DNA of 64,000 nucleotides, taken from contig NZ_JACHMJ010000001.1 in NCBI RefSeq assembly GCF_014204935.1, positions 868,001-932,000 of the forward strand. The letters are read 5' to 3'. A program made the position numbers and the translations under genes. The stretch is from Conyzicola lurida (lineage in GTDB: Bacteria; Actinomycetota; Actinomycetes; Actinomycetales; Microbacteriaceae). Shown here one piece after another: positions 52,974-62,131 of this stretch; positions within the stretch are counted from its first letter, which is position 1, and every line of letters begins with the position of its first letter. The notes under the pieces are model-generated. The model made no database searches. It worked only from the letters and a program-made list of their open reading frames with translations, and was not told the DNA's origin.

Positions 52974-54023
52974 CTAGAAGGCGGTGTTTTTGGCGGCGAG
53001 CATGGTGAGCAGGCGTTGCAGGCTGTCGAGGCGCAGCACGCCCATCTCGCCCAGGTCGCCGGCCTCGACGTGCTCGATGATGGCGCAGTCGGGCGAGTCG
53101 GGGAGGTGCGTGCAGCCGCGCGGGCACTCGAGCGACAGTTCGGCGAGGTCGGTGAACGAACCGAGGATGCTCGCCGGGTCGACGTGGCCGAGCCCGAACG
53201 AGCGCACGCCGGGGGTGTCGACGATCCAACCGCTGCCGATGCGCAGCGACACGGTCGACGACGAGGTGTGCCGGCCGCGGCCGGTCACGTCGTTGACGCG
53301 GCCGATCGCACGGTTCGCCTCGGGCACGAGCGCGTTGACGAGCGTCGACTTGCCGACGCCGGAGTGGCCGACGGCGACCGTGGTGTGGCCCTGCAGCGCC
53401 TCGGTGATCTCCTCGATCGGGAAGTCGTCGTCGCGGCTCTGGAACACCCGGAACTCGAGTCCCGCGAAGTTGGCGAGGAACTCGGCCGGGTCCGCGAGGT
53501 CGGTCTTCGTGATGCACAGGATCGGCGTGATGCCGGCATCGAACGCGGCGACCAGGTAACGGTCGACGAGCCGGGTGCGCGGCTCGGGGTTCGCCGCGGC
53601 CACGACGATGAGCATCTGGTCGGCGTTCGCGACGATGATCCGCTCGACGGCGTCGGTGTCGTCAGCGCTGCGGCGCAGCAGCGTGGTGCGCTCCTGGATG
53701 CGCACGATGCGCGAGAGGCTGCCCTCGTCGCCGCTCGTATCGCCCACGAGATCGACCCAGTCGCCGGTGACGACCGACTTCTTGCCGAGTTCGCGGGCGC
53801 GCGTCGCGACGAGCTGGCGTTCCTCCGGCGTATTCTCGGCGACCCAGACGCCGTAGCGTCCGCGGTCGACGCTGAAGACGCGGCCGCTGACCGCGTTCTT
53901 GTGCTCCGGGCGGATCTTGCTGCGCGGCTTGTTCGCCTTGGGGTTCGGGCGCACGCGGATCGACGATTCGTCGTACTCGGCGTAGTCGCCGTCGTCTTCG
54001 TCGGGGTCGGACATCCAGCTCAT
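52974..54023 (-). CDS. rsgA: Ribosome small-subunit-dependent GTPase A
   Basis: 349 aa from ATG 54023, 4 bp after aroA ends. Circularly permuted GTPase order: OB-fold first, then G4 ITKTDLAD, G1 GHSGVGKST, G3 DTPGVRSFG, and a C-terminal zinc knuckle (ECPRGCTHLPDSPDC). Acts in late maturation of the 30S subunit. Actinobacteria often keep aroA-rsgA-hisN in this order. Confidence 0.95.
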   Translation of the reverse strand: MSWMSDPDEDDGDYAEYDESSIRVRPNPKANKPRSKIRPEHKNAVSGRVFSVDRGRYGVWVAENTPEERQLVATRARELGKKSVVTGDWVDLVGDTSGDEGSLSRIVRIQERTTLLRRSADDTDAVERIIVANADQMLIVVAAANPEPRTRLVDRYLVAAFDAGITPILCITKTDLADPAEFLANFAGLEFRVFQSRDDDFPIEEITEALQGHTTVAVGHSGVGKSTLVNALVPEANRAIGRVNDVTGRGRHTSSSTVSLRIGSGWIVDTPGVRSFGLGHVDPASILGSFTDLAELSLECPRGCTHLPDSPDCAIIEHVEAGDLGEMGVLRLDSLQRLLTMLAAKNTAF

Positions 54024-54027
54024 GCGG

Positions 54028-55449
54028 TCACAGCAGCAGGGTGTCAGTGGTGACCGTGGTGACGATCTCGTCCGGATCGCGCACGAGCGCGGCCCACAGC
54101 TCGGGGAACTGCGGGAGCGTCTTGGCGGTGGTCGCGATGTCGTCGACGAGCACGCCGTCCACCGCGAGTCCGACGATGGCGCCGGCGGTCGCCATCCGGT
54201 GGTCTTCGTAGCTCTTCCACTCGCCGCCGTGCAGCGCGCGCGGCTCGATCGACAGGCCGTCTTCCAACTCGGTGACGGCACCGCCGAGGCCGTTGATCTC
54301 GGCGGCGAGGGCGGCGAGGCGGTCGGTCTCGTGCCCGCGCAGGTGACCGATGCCGGTGATGCGGCTCGGGCCGGTGGCGAGGGCGGTGAGAGCGACGAGG
54401 GCCGGGGCGAGTTCGCCGCCAAGGCCCAGGTCGATGTCGACGCCGGGCAGCTCTGCACCGCCGCGGATTCCGACGCCGCCGTCGACGACGAGGGAGTCGC
54501 CCTGCCGGGTCGCCGTCGCGCCGAAGAGCGGGAGCAGCGTCTCGAGGTGGGCGCCGACCTGGGTGGTCTCCCACGGCCAGCCGCCGATCGACACGGTGCC
54601 CCCGGCCACGAGGGCGGCGGCCAAGAAGGGTGCCGCGTTCGACAGGTCGGGCTCGATGTCGACCTCGATGCCGCGGATCTCGGCGGGCGGCACCACCCAG
54701 ACGCCGGGCTCGGGGCTCTCGACCACGACGCCACGCGCGGCGAGGGTGGCAATGGTCATCTCGATGTGCGGCATGCTCGGCAGCTTCTCGCCGGTGTGGC
54801 GCAGCGTGAGCCCCTCGGTGAACCGGGGTGCCGCGAGTAGCAGGCCTGACACGAACTGGCTCGACGCGGAGGCGTCGATGGAGAGTTCGCCGCCGCGCAC
54901 GGCGCCCGTCGCGTACAGGCTGAAGGGAAGCGCGCCGCGGCCGTCGTCGTTGACCTCGACACCGAGTCCGCGCAGGGCCTCGATCGTGGTGCGCATCGGA
55001 CGGCGTCGGGCACCCTCGTCACCGTCGAACGCGACCGGCCCGAGGGCGAGAGCGGCGACGGGCGGCAGGAAGCGCATGACCGTGCCGGCGAGGCCGCAGT
55101 CGATCGACGATCCGCCGAGCAGCTCCTCGGCCGGGGTGATGCGCAGGTCGGGGCCGTAGCCGCCGGTGCCGGGCACTTCCTCGATGACGGTACCGAGGGC
55201 ACGCAGCGCCTCGATCATCAGCGCGCTGTCGCGGGAGTGCAGGGGAGCACGCAGCAGCGACGGGCCGCTGGCGAGCGCGGAGAGCACCAGTTCGCGGTTG
55301 GTGAGGCTCTTCGACCCGGGCAGGCGAACGGATGCCGCGAGGGCACGCTTCGCGACGGGAGCGGGCCACGCGCCGGGCTCGCCGCCCACGATGAGCCCTT
55401 CGTCTCCGTAAGGGTTGAACTCTGGCTTGGAATACTTGGATACCAACAT
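54028..55449 (-). CDS. aroA: 3-phosphoshikimate 1-carboxyvinyltransferase (EPSP synthase)
   Basis: 473 aa, somewhat longer than the E. coli enzyme owing to an N-terminal extension ([15 protein letters not shown]). [18 protein letters not shown] binds substrate; [16 protein letters not shown] is the PEP/glyphosate-site loop; [16 protein letters not shown] and [16 protein letters not shown] follow; C-terminal [15 protein letters not shown]. Shikimate pathway step to chorismate. Its 5' end contains the -35 of the divergent sigR promoter. Confidence 0.95.
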   Translation of the reverse strand: MLVSKYSKPEFNPYGDEGLIVGGEPGAWPAPVAKRALAASVRLPGSKSLTNRELVLSALASGPSLLRAPLHSRDSALMIEALRALGTVIEEVPGTGGYGPDLRITPAEELLGGSSIDCGLAGTVMRFLPPVAALALGPVAFDGDEGARRRPMRTTIEALRGLGVEVNDDGRGALPFSLYATGAVRGGELSIDASASSQFVSGLLLAAPRFTEGLTLRHTGEKLPSMPHIEMTIATLAARGVVVESPEPGVWVVPPAEIRGIEVDIEPDLSNAAPFLAAALVAGGTVSIGGWPWETTQVGAHLETLLPLFGATATRQGDSLVVDGGVGIRGGAELPGVDIDLGLGGELAPALVALTALATGPSRITGIGHLRGHETDRLAALAAEINGLGGAVTELEDGLSIEPRALHGGEWKSYEDHRMATAGAIVGLAVDGVLVDDIATTAKTLPQFPELWAALVRDPDEIVTTVTTDTLLL

Positions 55450-55454
55450 CGGTT
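55429..55454 (+). promoter_or_regulatory. SigR-type autoregulatory promoter
   Basis: GGAAT (55429-55433), 18 nt, then GTT (55452-55454): the exact layout of the actinobacterial SigR/SigH thiol-stress consensus (GGAAT-N18/19-GTT). It lies 43 nt upstream of the sigR ATG at 55497, on the same strand. The -35 lies inside the 5' end of the divergent aroA gene. Confidence 0.75.
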
Positions 55455-55496
55455 ACCAGAGTATCGGCAGTTTCGGCCGATCGATTGGAGACAGGC

Positions 55497-56246
55497 ATGA
55501 CAGTGCTTGAAGCGATACCCGAGAGGGCGATTCGGGAGCAGCGGACGCTGGGCGATCTAGAATTGGCCCTGATGACTACCGACATGCCAGAAGAGCAGAC
55601 GACCCCCGACGAGACGCCCGCGGATCAGGCGCCCGTCGAGCACTCTGACGAGCCAGAAGAGACGGGCGACGTGCGCGCGCTGTTCGAAGAGCAGGCCCTG
55701 CAGTACATGGACCAGCTCTACGCCGCCGCGATGCGCATGACCAAGAACCCCGCGGACGCGGCCGACCTCGTGCAGGAGACGTTCGTCAAGGCGTATACCG
55801 CCTTCGGCCAGTTCCAGCAGGGCACGAACCTCAAGGCCTGGCTGTACCGCATCCAGACCAACACCTTCATCAACAACTACCGCAAGAACCAGCGCAACCC
55901 GTACCAGGGAACCATCGACGATCTGGAGGACTGGCAGCTCGGCGGCGCCGAGTCGGTCACCCAGCACACGTCGACCCGGTCCGCGGAAGCCGAGGCGATC
56001 GACCACCTCCCCGACAGTGCTGTCAAGGACGCCCTCCAGTCGATCCCCGAAGACTTCCGTCTCGCCGTCTACTTCGCCGACGTCGAAGGCTTCTCCTACC
56101 AGGAGATCGCCGACATCATGAAAACCCCCGTGGGAACCGTCATGAGCCGCCTCCACCGCGGCCGACGCCTCCTACGGGGCCTACTAGCTGAATACGCGAG
56201 CGACCGAGGAATCGCCGCCGCGCCTGCCACAGGGAGAACGAAATGA
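55497..56246 (+). CDS. sigR: ECF sigma factor, SigR/SigH-type
   Basis: 249 aa from ATG 55497, which has a GGAG ribosome-binding site 6 nt upstream. Region 2 is [27 protein letters not shown] and the -10-binding stretch; region 4 is [20 protein letters not shown] plus [14 protein letters not shown]. The conserved SigR N-terminus begins near residue 45. ATG 55572 would give a shorter form; Streptomyces makes a long unstable and a short stable SigR in a similar way. It is coupled to the anti-sigma gene by an ATGA overlap and preceded by a SigR-type promoter. Role: transcription of thiol-oxidative stress genes. Confidence 0.9.
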   Translation: MTVLEAIPERAIREQRTLGDLELALMTTDMPEEQTTPDETPADQAPVEHSDEPEETGDVRALFEEQALQYMDQLYAAAMRMTKNPADAADLVQETFVKAYTAFGQFQQGTNLKAWLYRIQTNTFINNYRKNQRNPYQGTIDDLEDWQLGGAESVTQHTSTRSAEAEAIDHLPDSAVKDALQSIPEDFRLAVYFADVEGFSYQEIADIMKTPVGTVMSRLHRGRRLLRGLLAEYASDRGIAAAPATGRTK

Positions 56247-56482
56247 CCGATTGCGGTTGCGACAAAGCGAAAGCCGAGCTCGAGGAGTACATCCACAACG
56301 AGCTGACAAAGGGTGAAGCGGCGGATATCGCCGAGCACATGGCCACCTGCACCGACTGCTCCGGCGAACACCTCGTCGGACTCACCCTCACCGCAAAGGT
56401 GCGCGAGGCGTGCAACGAGAAGGCGCCGGCCGATCTGCGCAACGAAGTGCTACTCAAGCTGCGCGAGATCCAGTCGGTCTGA
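56243..56482 (+). CDS. rsrA: Zinc-containing anti-sigma factor, RsrA-type
   Basis: 79 aa. The ZAS motif H32-x3-C36-x2-C39 (EHMATCTDC) with upstream Cys 4 and 6 (TDCGCDK) is that of redox-sensing RsrA/RshA proteins. Disulfide stress would release zinc and SigR. ATG overlaps the sigR stop. Followed by a dispersed inverted repeat. Confidence 0.93.
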   Translation: MTDCGCDKAKAELEEYIHNELTKGEAADIAEHMATCTDCSGEHLVGLTLTAKVREACNEKAPADLRNEVLLKLREIQSV

Positions 56483-56489
56483 CCCGTTA

Positions 56490-56557
56490 GTCGAGTAGGT
56501 CGCTCAGCGACCGTATCGAGACCAGGTTTCGATACGGCCGCGGGCGGCCTACTCGAC
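56490..56557. repeat. Dispersed inverted repeat with nested hairpin
   Basis: 68 bp between convergent rsrA and kgd. Outer arms gtcgagtagg / cctactcgac; inner arms cgtatcgagacc / ggtttcgatacg; a further hairpin ggtcgct / agcgacc lies in the left half. It is a known-looking intergenic element of this family (gtcgagtaggtcgctcagcg type) and may end both transcripts. Confidence 0.75.
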
Positions 56558-56568
56558 CACCGCTGTCG

Positions 56569-59500
56569 CTACAGCGTCAGCGCCTTGGCGATCAGGTCGA
56601 CCTGCTCCTGGCCGCTGCGCTTGTTCGAGCCGGTCGCGGGCGATGCGGAGGCCGGACGCGACGACACCTTGATGGTGCGTCCCTGGAGATGCTTCGCCAG
56701 TTCGAGCGACATAAACGGCCACGCGCCCTGGTTCTCGGGCTCGTCCTGTGTCCAGACCAGGTCGGCGTTCGGGTAGTTCGCGAGGATGCCGTTGATCTCG
56801 GCAATAGGCAGCGGGTAGAACTGCTCCATCCGCACGACCGCGATCGCCTTCTCCTCGCGCTTGTCCAGTTCCGCGATGATGTCGTAGTAGATCTTGCCCG
56901 ACGTGAGCACCACGCGCTTCACCGCCGCCTTGTCGGCCACGCGGCTGTCGTCGATCACCGGCAGGAACTTTCCGCTGGTGAAGTCGGCGATCTCGCTCGT
57001 CGCACCGCGCAGTCGCAGCATCGCCTTCGGCGTGAAGACGATGAGCGGGCGGCGGGGACGCGCGTACGCCTGACGGCGCAGCAGATGGAAATACGACGCG
57101 GGCGTCGACGGACGAGCCACGGTCATGTTGTTCTCGGCGCACAGCTGCAGGAAGCGCTCGATGCGGGCCGACGAGTGGTCGGGACCCTGGCCCTCGTAGC
57201 CGTGCGGCAGTAGCATGACCACGCTCGAGCGCTGGCCCCACTTCTGCTCGGCCGACGAGATGAACTCGTCGACCACGGTCTGCGCGCCGTTGGCGAAGTC
57301 GCCGAACTGGGCTTCCCAGAGCACGAGCGCGTCGGCGCGCTCGACCGAGTAGCCGTACTCGAAGCCGAGTGCCGCGTACTCGCTCAGCAGCGAGTCGTAG
57401 ATCCAGAACCGGCCCTGGCCCTCTTTGAGGTTGCCGAGGGGGAGCCACTCCTGGCCGTTCATGCGGTCGTGCAGCACGGCGTGGCGCTGCACAAAGGTGC
57501 CGCGGCGCGTGTCCTGCCCGGCCATGCGCACGGGGGTTCCCTCGAGCAGCAGCGAGCCGAGCGCGAGCAGCTCGCCGAAGCCCCAGTCGACGCTGCCGGA
57601 ACGGCTCATGTCGACACGCTTCTTCAGCATCGCCTGCAGTTTCGGATGCACGCTGAAGCCGGCAGGCGGGTTGTTGTGGGCGTCGCCGATGAGCTGGATG
57701 ACGCCCTCGTTGACACCGGTCGACTCGGGTTCGCCCACGAGGTCGTCCTGCTGCGATTCCGGGCGTTCCAGATCCGATACGGCATTCGCGTCATCCGGAA
57801 TCACGGCGATCGAGCCGGTCTGGGCGGCGTGGGTCTCCGCGAAGGCCCGCTCGAGGCGGTCCTGGAAGTCCTGGTGGCTCGCCTCGTACTCCTCGGCCGT
57901 GATGTCGCCGCGGCCGACGAGGCCCTCGACGTACAGCGTGCGCACGGAACGCTTGGCCTCGATCAGGTTGTACATGAGCGGCTGCGTCATCGAGGGGTCG
58001 TCGCCCTCGTTGTGGCCGCGTCGGCGGTAGGAGACGAGGTCGATGACCACGTCGCGGTGGAATTCCTGACGGTATGCGAGGGCCAGCTGCGCGACGCGCA
58101 CCACAGCCTCGGGGTCGTCGCCGTTCACGTGGAAGACCGGAGCCTGGATGGTCTTGGCGACGTCGGTCGAGTAGATCGACGTGCGGCCCTCGCCGGGAGG
58201 CGTGGTGAAGCCGACCTGGTTGTTGACGACGATGTGCACGGTACCGCCGGTGCGGTAGCCGCGCAGCTGCGACATCTGCAGGATCTCGACGACGATGCCC
58301 TGTCCGGCCATCGCCGCGTCGCCGTGCACCATGACGGGCAGCACGCTGTAGCTGCCGATCGGGCGGCGGTCCTGCTTGGCGCGCACGATTCCCTCGAGCA
58401 CGCCGTCGACGGCCTCGAGGTGCGAGGGATTGGCGGCGAGGTAGACGGGGATGGTGGTGCCGTCGGCGGCGGTGAACGTTCCCTCGGTGCCGAGGTGGTA
58501 CTTCACATCGCCGGACCCGTGCACGGTGCGCGGGTCCTGCGTGCCCTCGAACTCGCGGAAGATCTGACCGTAGGTCTTTCCCGCGATGTTGGTCAGTACG
58601 TTCAGCCGGCCGCGATGGGCCATGCCGATCGCGACCTCTTCGAGGCCGTCCTCCGCGGCACCCTGCAGGATGGCGTCGAGTACGGCGATCGTCGACTCGC
58701 TGCCCTCGAGGCTGAATCGCTTCTGCCCGACGTACTTGGTCTGCAGGAAGGTCTCGAACGCCTCGGCCTCGTTGAGCTTGCCGAGGATGCGCATCTGCTC
58801 GTCGTGGCCCGGCTTGGTGTACGGGCGCTCGACGTGGTCCTGCATCCACTTGCGCTGGGCGGGATCCTGGATGTGCATGTACTCGATGCCCACGGTGCGG
58901 CAGTACGAGTCACGGAGAAGACCGAGGATGTCGCGGAGGAGCGCCGAACGCTTGCCGCCGAAGCCGCCCGTGACGAACTCGCGGTCCAGGTCCCAGAAGG
59001 TGAGGCCGTGGCTCTCGATGTCGAGGTCGGGGTGCGTGCGCTGCACGTATTCGAGCGGGTCGACGTCGGCCATGAGGTGGCCGCGCACGCGGAACGAATT
59101 GATGAGCTCCTGCACGCGGGCGGTCTTGTCGACGTTGTCGGCGACGTCGACGCTGATGTCCGCGGCCCAGTGGATCGGGGCGTAGGGGATTCGCAGCGCG
59201 GCGAAGATGTTCTCGTAGAAGTCGTGCTGGCCGATGAGGCGCTCGTGGATCTTCTTGAGGAACTCGCCCGAACCGGCACCCTGGATGACGCGGTGGTCGT
59301 AGGTGCTCGTGAGCGTGATGGTCTTGCCGATACCGAGGTCGGAGAGGACCCGGGTCGACGAGCCCTGGAACTGGGCGGGGTACTCGAGCGCACCCGCGCC
59401 GACGATGGTGCCGGCGCCGCGCATGAGCCGCGGTACCGAGTGCTCGGTGCCGATGCCGCCCGGGTTGGTCAGCGAGATCGTGTTGCCCGCGTAGTCCGCG

Positions 59501-60447
59501 GCGGTGAGCTTGTTGTTGCGGCCGCGGAAGACGACGTCTTCGTACGCCGCGAGGAACTCGCCGAATTCCATCGTGTCGCAGCGCTTGATGCCGGGGACCA
59601 CGAGCGAGCGGCTGCCGTCGGGCTTGGGGATGTCGATCGCGATGCCGAGGTTGATGTGCGCCGGGGTGACGACCGACGGCTTGCCGTCGACCTCATCGTA
59701 GAAGACGTTCTGGCTCGGGAATTCCTTGAGGGTTTCGACCATGGCCCACGCGATGAGGTGGGTGAACGAGACCTTGCCGCCGCGGGCGCGCTTGAGGTGG
59801 TTGTTGATGACGATGCGGTTGTCGATCATCAGCTTCGCCGGGATCGTGCGCACGCTCGTCGCGGTGGGCACCGTGAGGCTCGCGTCCATGTTGGCGGCGA
59901 GGGCCTTCGACGCGCCCTTGAGCACGGCGGTGACGTTGGCGTCCGGGGCGGGAGCCTCGGTGTCGACCTTCGACGGGATCGGGCTCGTGGCGTTCGACGG
60001 GGCCTGAGCCGGAATCGGCTGGGGCTTGGCCGCGATCGAGGTGGTGCGCGCGGCGGGCTGGCTCGAGGTGGTGACCGGCACCGGTGCCGCGACCTCGGGT
60101 GACGCCGTGACCTCGTCGGGGATCTGCGCCTCGCCGCCGGTCTGCGACTCGGCGGCGGGAGCCTTCGGCTCGGCGGCGGGCGCCTGCTCGGGAGCGGCGT
60201 CGGGGATCACGGTGATCGCGCTGGTCGGCGTCGGATCGGTGTGGGGGGTGTCAGCGGGCGGGGTGTCCGTGCCGGTGGGCTCGAAGCTCTCGGGCTTGTA
60301 ATTGTCGAGGATCGGCCACCACGATTCGTCGACCGAGTTCTTGTCGATCACGTACCGTTCGTACATTTCGTCTACGAGCCATTCGTTGGCCCCGAACTCG
60401 CCAGAAGATCCGTCTTCTGCTGCAAGTCCGGTCACTTGGCTTGACAC
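56569..60447 (-). CDS. kgd: Multifunctional 2-oxoglutarate metabolism enzyme (E1 with fused E2-type domain, Kgd/OdhA)
   Basis: 1292 aa, GTG start. Residues 1-48: N-terminal OdhA helix (GANEWLVDEMYERYVIDKNS). Residues 52-165: Ala/Pro-rich linker. Residues 165-410: E2-type acyltransferase domain without lipoyl part, with the catalytic His385 in STYDHRVIQGAGSGEF. The remainder is the E1 decarboxylase with ThDP motif (HGDAAMAGQGIVVEILQMSQ then VNNQVGF) and VRMEQFYPLP near the end. It makes succinyl-CoA (with E2/E3) or succinic semialdehyde from 2-oxoglutarate in the TCA cycle. The domain order is specific to actinobacteria. Confidence 0.96.
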   Translation of the reverse strand: MSSQVTGLAAEDGSSGEFGANEWLVDEMYERYVIDKNSVDESWWPILDNYKPESFEPTGTDTPPADTPHTDPTPTSAITVIPDAAPEQAPAAEPKAPAAESQTGGEAQIPDEVTASPEVAAPVPVTTSSQPAARTTSIAAKPQPIPAQAPSNATSPIPSKVDTEAPAPDANVTAVLKGASKALAANMDASLTVPTATSVRTIPAKLMIDNRIVINNHLKRARGGKVSFTHLIAWAMVETLKEFPSQNVFYDEVDGKPSVVTPAHINLGIAIDIPKPDGSRSLVVPGIKRCDTMEFGEFLAAYEDVVFRGRNNKLTAADYAGNTISLTNPGGIGTEHSVPRLMRGAGTIVGAGALEYPAQFQGSSTRVLSDLGIGKTITLTSTYDHRVIQGAGSGEFLKKIHERLIGQHDFYENIFAALRIPYAPIHWAADISVDVADNVDKTARVQELINSFRVRGHLMADVDPLEYVQRTHPDLDIESHGLTFWDLDREFVTGGFGGKRSALLRDILGLLRDSYCRTVGIEYMHIQDPAQRKWMQDHVERPYTKPGHDEQMRILGKLNEAEAFETFLQTKYVGQKRFSLEGSESTIAVLDAILQGAAEDGLEEVAIGMAHRGRLNVLTNIAGKTYGQIFREFEGTQDPRTVHGSGDVKYHLGTEGTFTAADGTTIPVYLAANPSHLEAVDGVLEGIVRAKQDRRPIGSYSVLPVMVHGDAAMAGQGIVVEILQMSQLRGYRTGGTVHIVVNNQVGFTTPPGEGRTSIYSTDVAKTIQAPVFHVNGDDPEAVVRVAQLALAYRQEFHRDVVIDLVSYRRRGHNEGDDPSMTQPLMYNLIEAKRSVRTLYVEGLVGRGDITAEEYEASHQDFQDRLERAFAETHAAQTGSIAVIPDDANAVSDLERPESQQDDLVGEPESTGVNEGVIQLIGDAHNNPPAGFSVHPKLQAMLKKRVDMSRSGSVDWGFGELLALGSLLLEGTPVRMAGQDTRRGTFVQRHAVLHDRMNGQEWLPLGNLKEGQGRFWIYDSLLSEYAALGFEYGYSVERADALVLWEAQFGDFANGAQTVVDEFISSAEQKWGQRSSVVMLLPHGYEGQGPDHSSARIERFLQLCAENNMTVARPSTPASYFHLLRRQAYARPRRPLIVFTPKAMLRLRGATSEIADFTSGKFLPVIDDSRVADKAAVKRVVLTSGKIYYDIIAELDKREEKAIAVVRMEQFYPLPIAEINGILANYPNADLVWTQDEPENQGAWPFMSLELAKHLQGRTIKVSSRPASASPATGSNKRSGQEQVDLIAKALTL

Positions 60448-60569
60448 AGCCGACCGCCCACTCTCAGTTCACTAGTTTCGCTTCACGGTAGTAGCGACCG
60501 TCACTGGTCGTACCAATGACAAGCGTAATCACATTCTTAACCGCCTGCGGGCACACTCGAAGGTCTAAC

Positions 60570-62018
60570 GTGAAATTTATGGAGTTCTACGAGACAACGC
60601 CGCGGCACGACCTGACATATTCCGATGTGTTCCTCGTTCCGTCGAGGTCGGGAGTGAAAAGCAGGCTTGACGTGTCGCTGGAACCGCGCGATGGAACGGG
60701 CGCCACGATCCCGATCGTCTCGGCCAACATGAACTCGGTGACCGGCCCGCGGCTCGCCGCGGCGCTCGCTCGGCGCGGCGGCATCGGCGTGCTGCCGCAG
60801 GACATGCACCTGCAGGACCTCGACGCGGCGATCCGCTGGGTGAAGGCGCAGCCCGTCGCGTGGGACACCCCGCTCGAACTCGGCGCCGACGACACCGTCG
60901 CGACCGCGCTGACCCTGTTGCCGCCCGTCGCCGGCCAGGGCATCGTCGTGCGCGGAGACCGTAACGAACTGCTCGGCTTCGTGCCAGCCGTACGCCTCGC
61001 GACCGCCCTGCCCGACGCGCGCCTCGGCGACCTGCTGCACGGCGCCCTCGCCTCGCTCGACGCCGACGACATCGACAGCCCGCGCGCCGCCTTCGACCTC
61101 ATGGTCGCCGCCGACCTCGACTTCGCGCCCGTCCTGCACCACGGCAACCTCGTCGGAACGCTCAGCCGCACCGGAGCACTGCGCTCGACGATCTACGACT
61201 CCGCGGTCGACGGAGACGGCCGGCTCGTGGTCGGCGCGGCCATCGGCATCAACGGCGATGTCGCCGCAAAGGCCATCGCCCTGATCGCGGCCGGCGTCGA
61301 CGTGCTCGTCATCGACACGGCGCACGGACACCAGCGCGGCATGGTCGAGGCGATCGCCGCCGTCGCGAAGCTCAACCTCGGCGTGCCGATCGTCGCCGGC
61401 AACGTCGTGACGGCCGCGGCGGTGCGCGACCTCGTCGGGGCCGGTGCCACCATCGTGAAGGTGGGCGTGGGCCCCGGCGCCATGTGCACCACCCGCATGA
61501 TGACCGCGGTCGGCCGCCCGCAGTTCTCCGCCGTGCTCGAGACGGCGGACGCGGCCCACGACATCGGCGCGCACGTCTGGGCCGACGGGGGCGTGCGTTA
61601 CCCGCGCGACGTCGCCTTGGCGTTGGCCGCGGGTGCGGCATCCGTCATGATCGGTTCTTGGTTTGCCGGGACGATCGAGGCACCCGGCACTCTCGCGACC
61701 GACTCGGCCGGGCGGCTGTACAAAGAGAGTTGGGGGATGGCGTCCACCAAAGCCGTGCAGGAACGTTTCGACCGGCTCGATCCCTACGAACTCGCGCGCA
61801 AGACGCTCTTCGCCGAGGGCATTTCCAGCTCGCGCATCTACCTCGACCCGCTGCGCCCGTCGGTCGAAGACCTGCTCGACATGATCACCTCCGGGGTGCG
61901 CAGTTCGCTCACCTACGCGGGGGCCCGCTCGCTCTCCGAGTTCCACCAGCGCGCACTCGTCGGGGTGCAGTCGGCGGCCGGCTACGAAGAGGGCAAGGCG
62001 CTGCCGGTCAGTTGGTAG
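60570..62018 (+). CDS. guaB1: GuaB1-type IMPDH family protein (GMP reductase)
   Basis: 482 aa from GTG 60570, for which GAAGG lies 7 nt upstream; ATG 60579 would be 3 codons shorter. It opens DLTYSDVFLVPSRSGV, has a CBS-like insert (residues about 95-220), catalytic Cys loop VGVGPGAMCTTRMMTAVGRPQ, and the late GSWFAGT and YKESWGMAS motifs. The GAMCTTRMMT sequence and size fit the actinobacterial GuaB1 group, which acts as GMP reductase rather than IMP dehydrogenase. Divergent from kgd. Confidence 0.88.
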   Translation: MKFMEFYETTPRHDLTYSDVFLVPSRSGVKSRLDVSLEPRDGTGATIPIVSANMNSVTGPRLAAALARRGGIGVLPQDMHLQDLDAAIRWVKAQPVAWDTPLELGADDTVATALTLLPPVAGQGIVVRGDRNELLGFVPAVRLATALPDARLGDLLHGALASLDADDIDSPRAAFDLMVAADLDFAPVLHHGNLVGTLSRTGALRSTIYDSAVDGDGRLVVGAAIGINGDVAAKAIALIAAGVDVLVIDTAHGHQRGMVEAIAAVAKLNLGVPIVAGNVVTAAAVRDLVGAGATIVKVGVGPGAMCTTRMMTAVGRPQFSAVLETADAAHDIGAHVWADGGVRYPRDVALALAAGAASVMIGSWFAGTIEAPGTLATDSAGRLYKESWGMASTKAVQERFDRLDPYELARKTLFAEGISSSRIYLDPLRPSVEDLLDMITSGVRSSLTYAGARSLSEFHQRALVGVQSAAGYEEGKALPVSW

Positions 62019-62131
62019 GGCGGTTTCGCGCAGCCCGCAGAAATACTGGCAATCGCTCGATATACTCGATCAGATAATGGACGACCCCCCTTCACATCAG
62101 CCCGCCGCCCCGTCACTCCTAGTCAGCCGCC

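Noticed and set aside
57469-60102. 877-codon open frame on the plus strand opposite kgd
   Set aside because: It is the antisense shadow of kgd, whose domains are complete and continuous. The product is His/Asp/Val/Arg-rich with no recognisable motif, as GC-biased reverse frames give.
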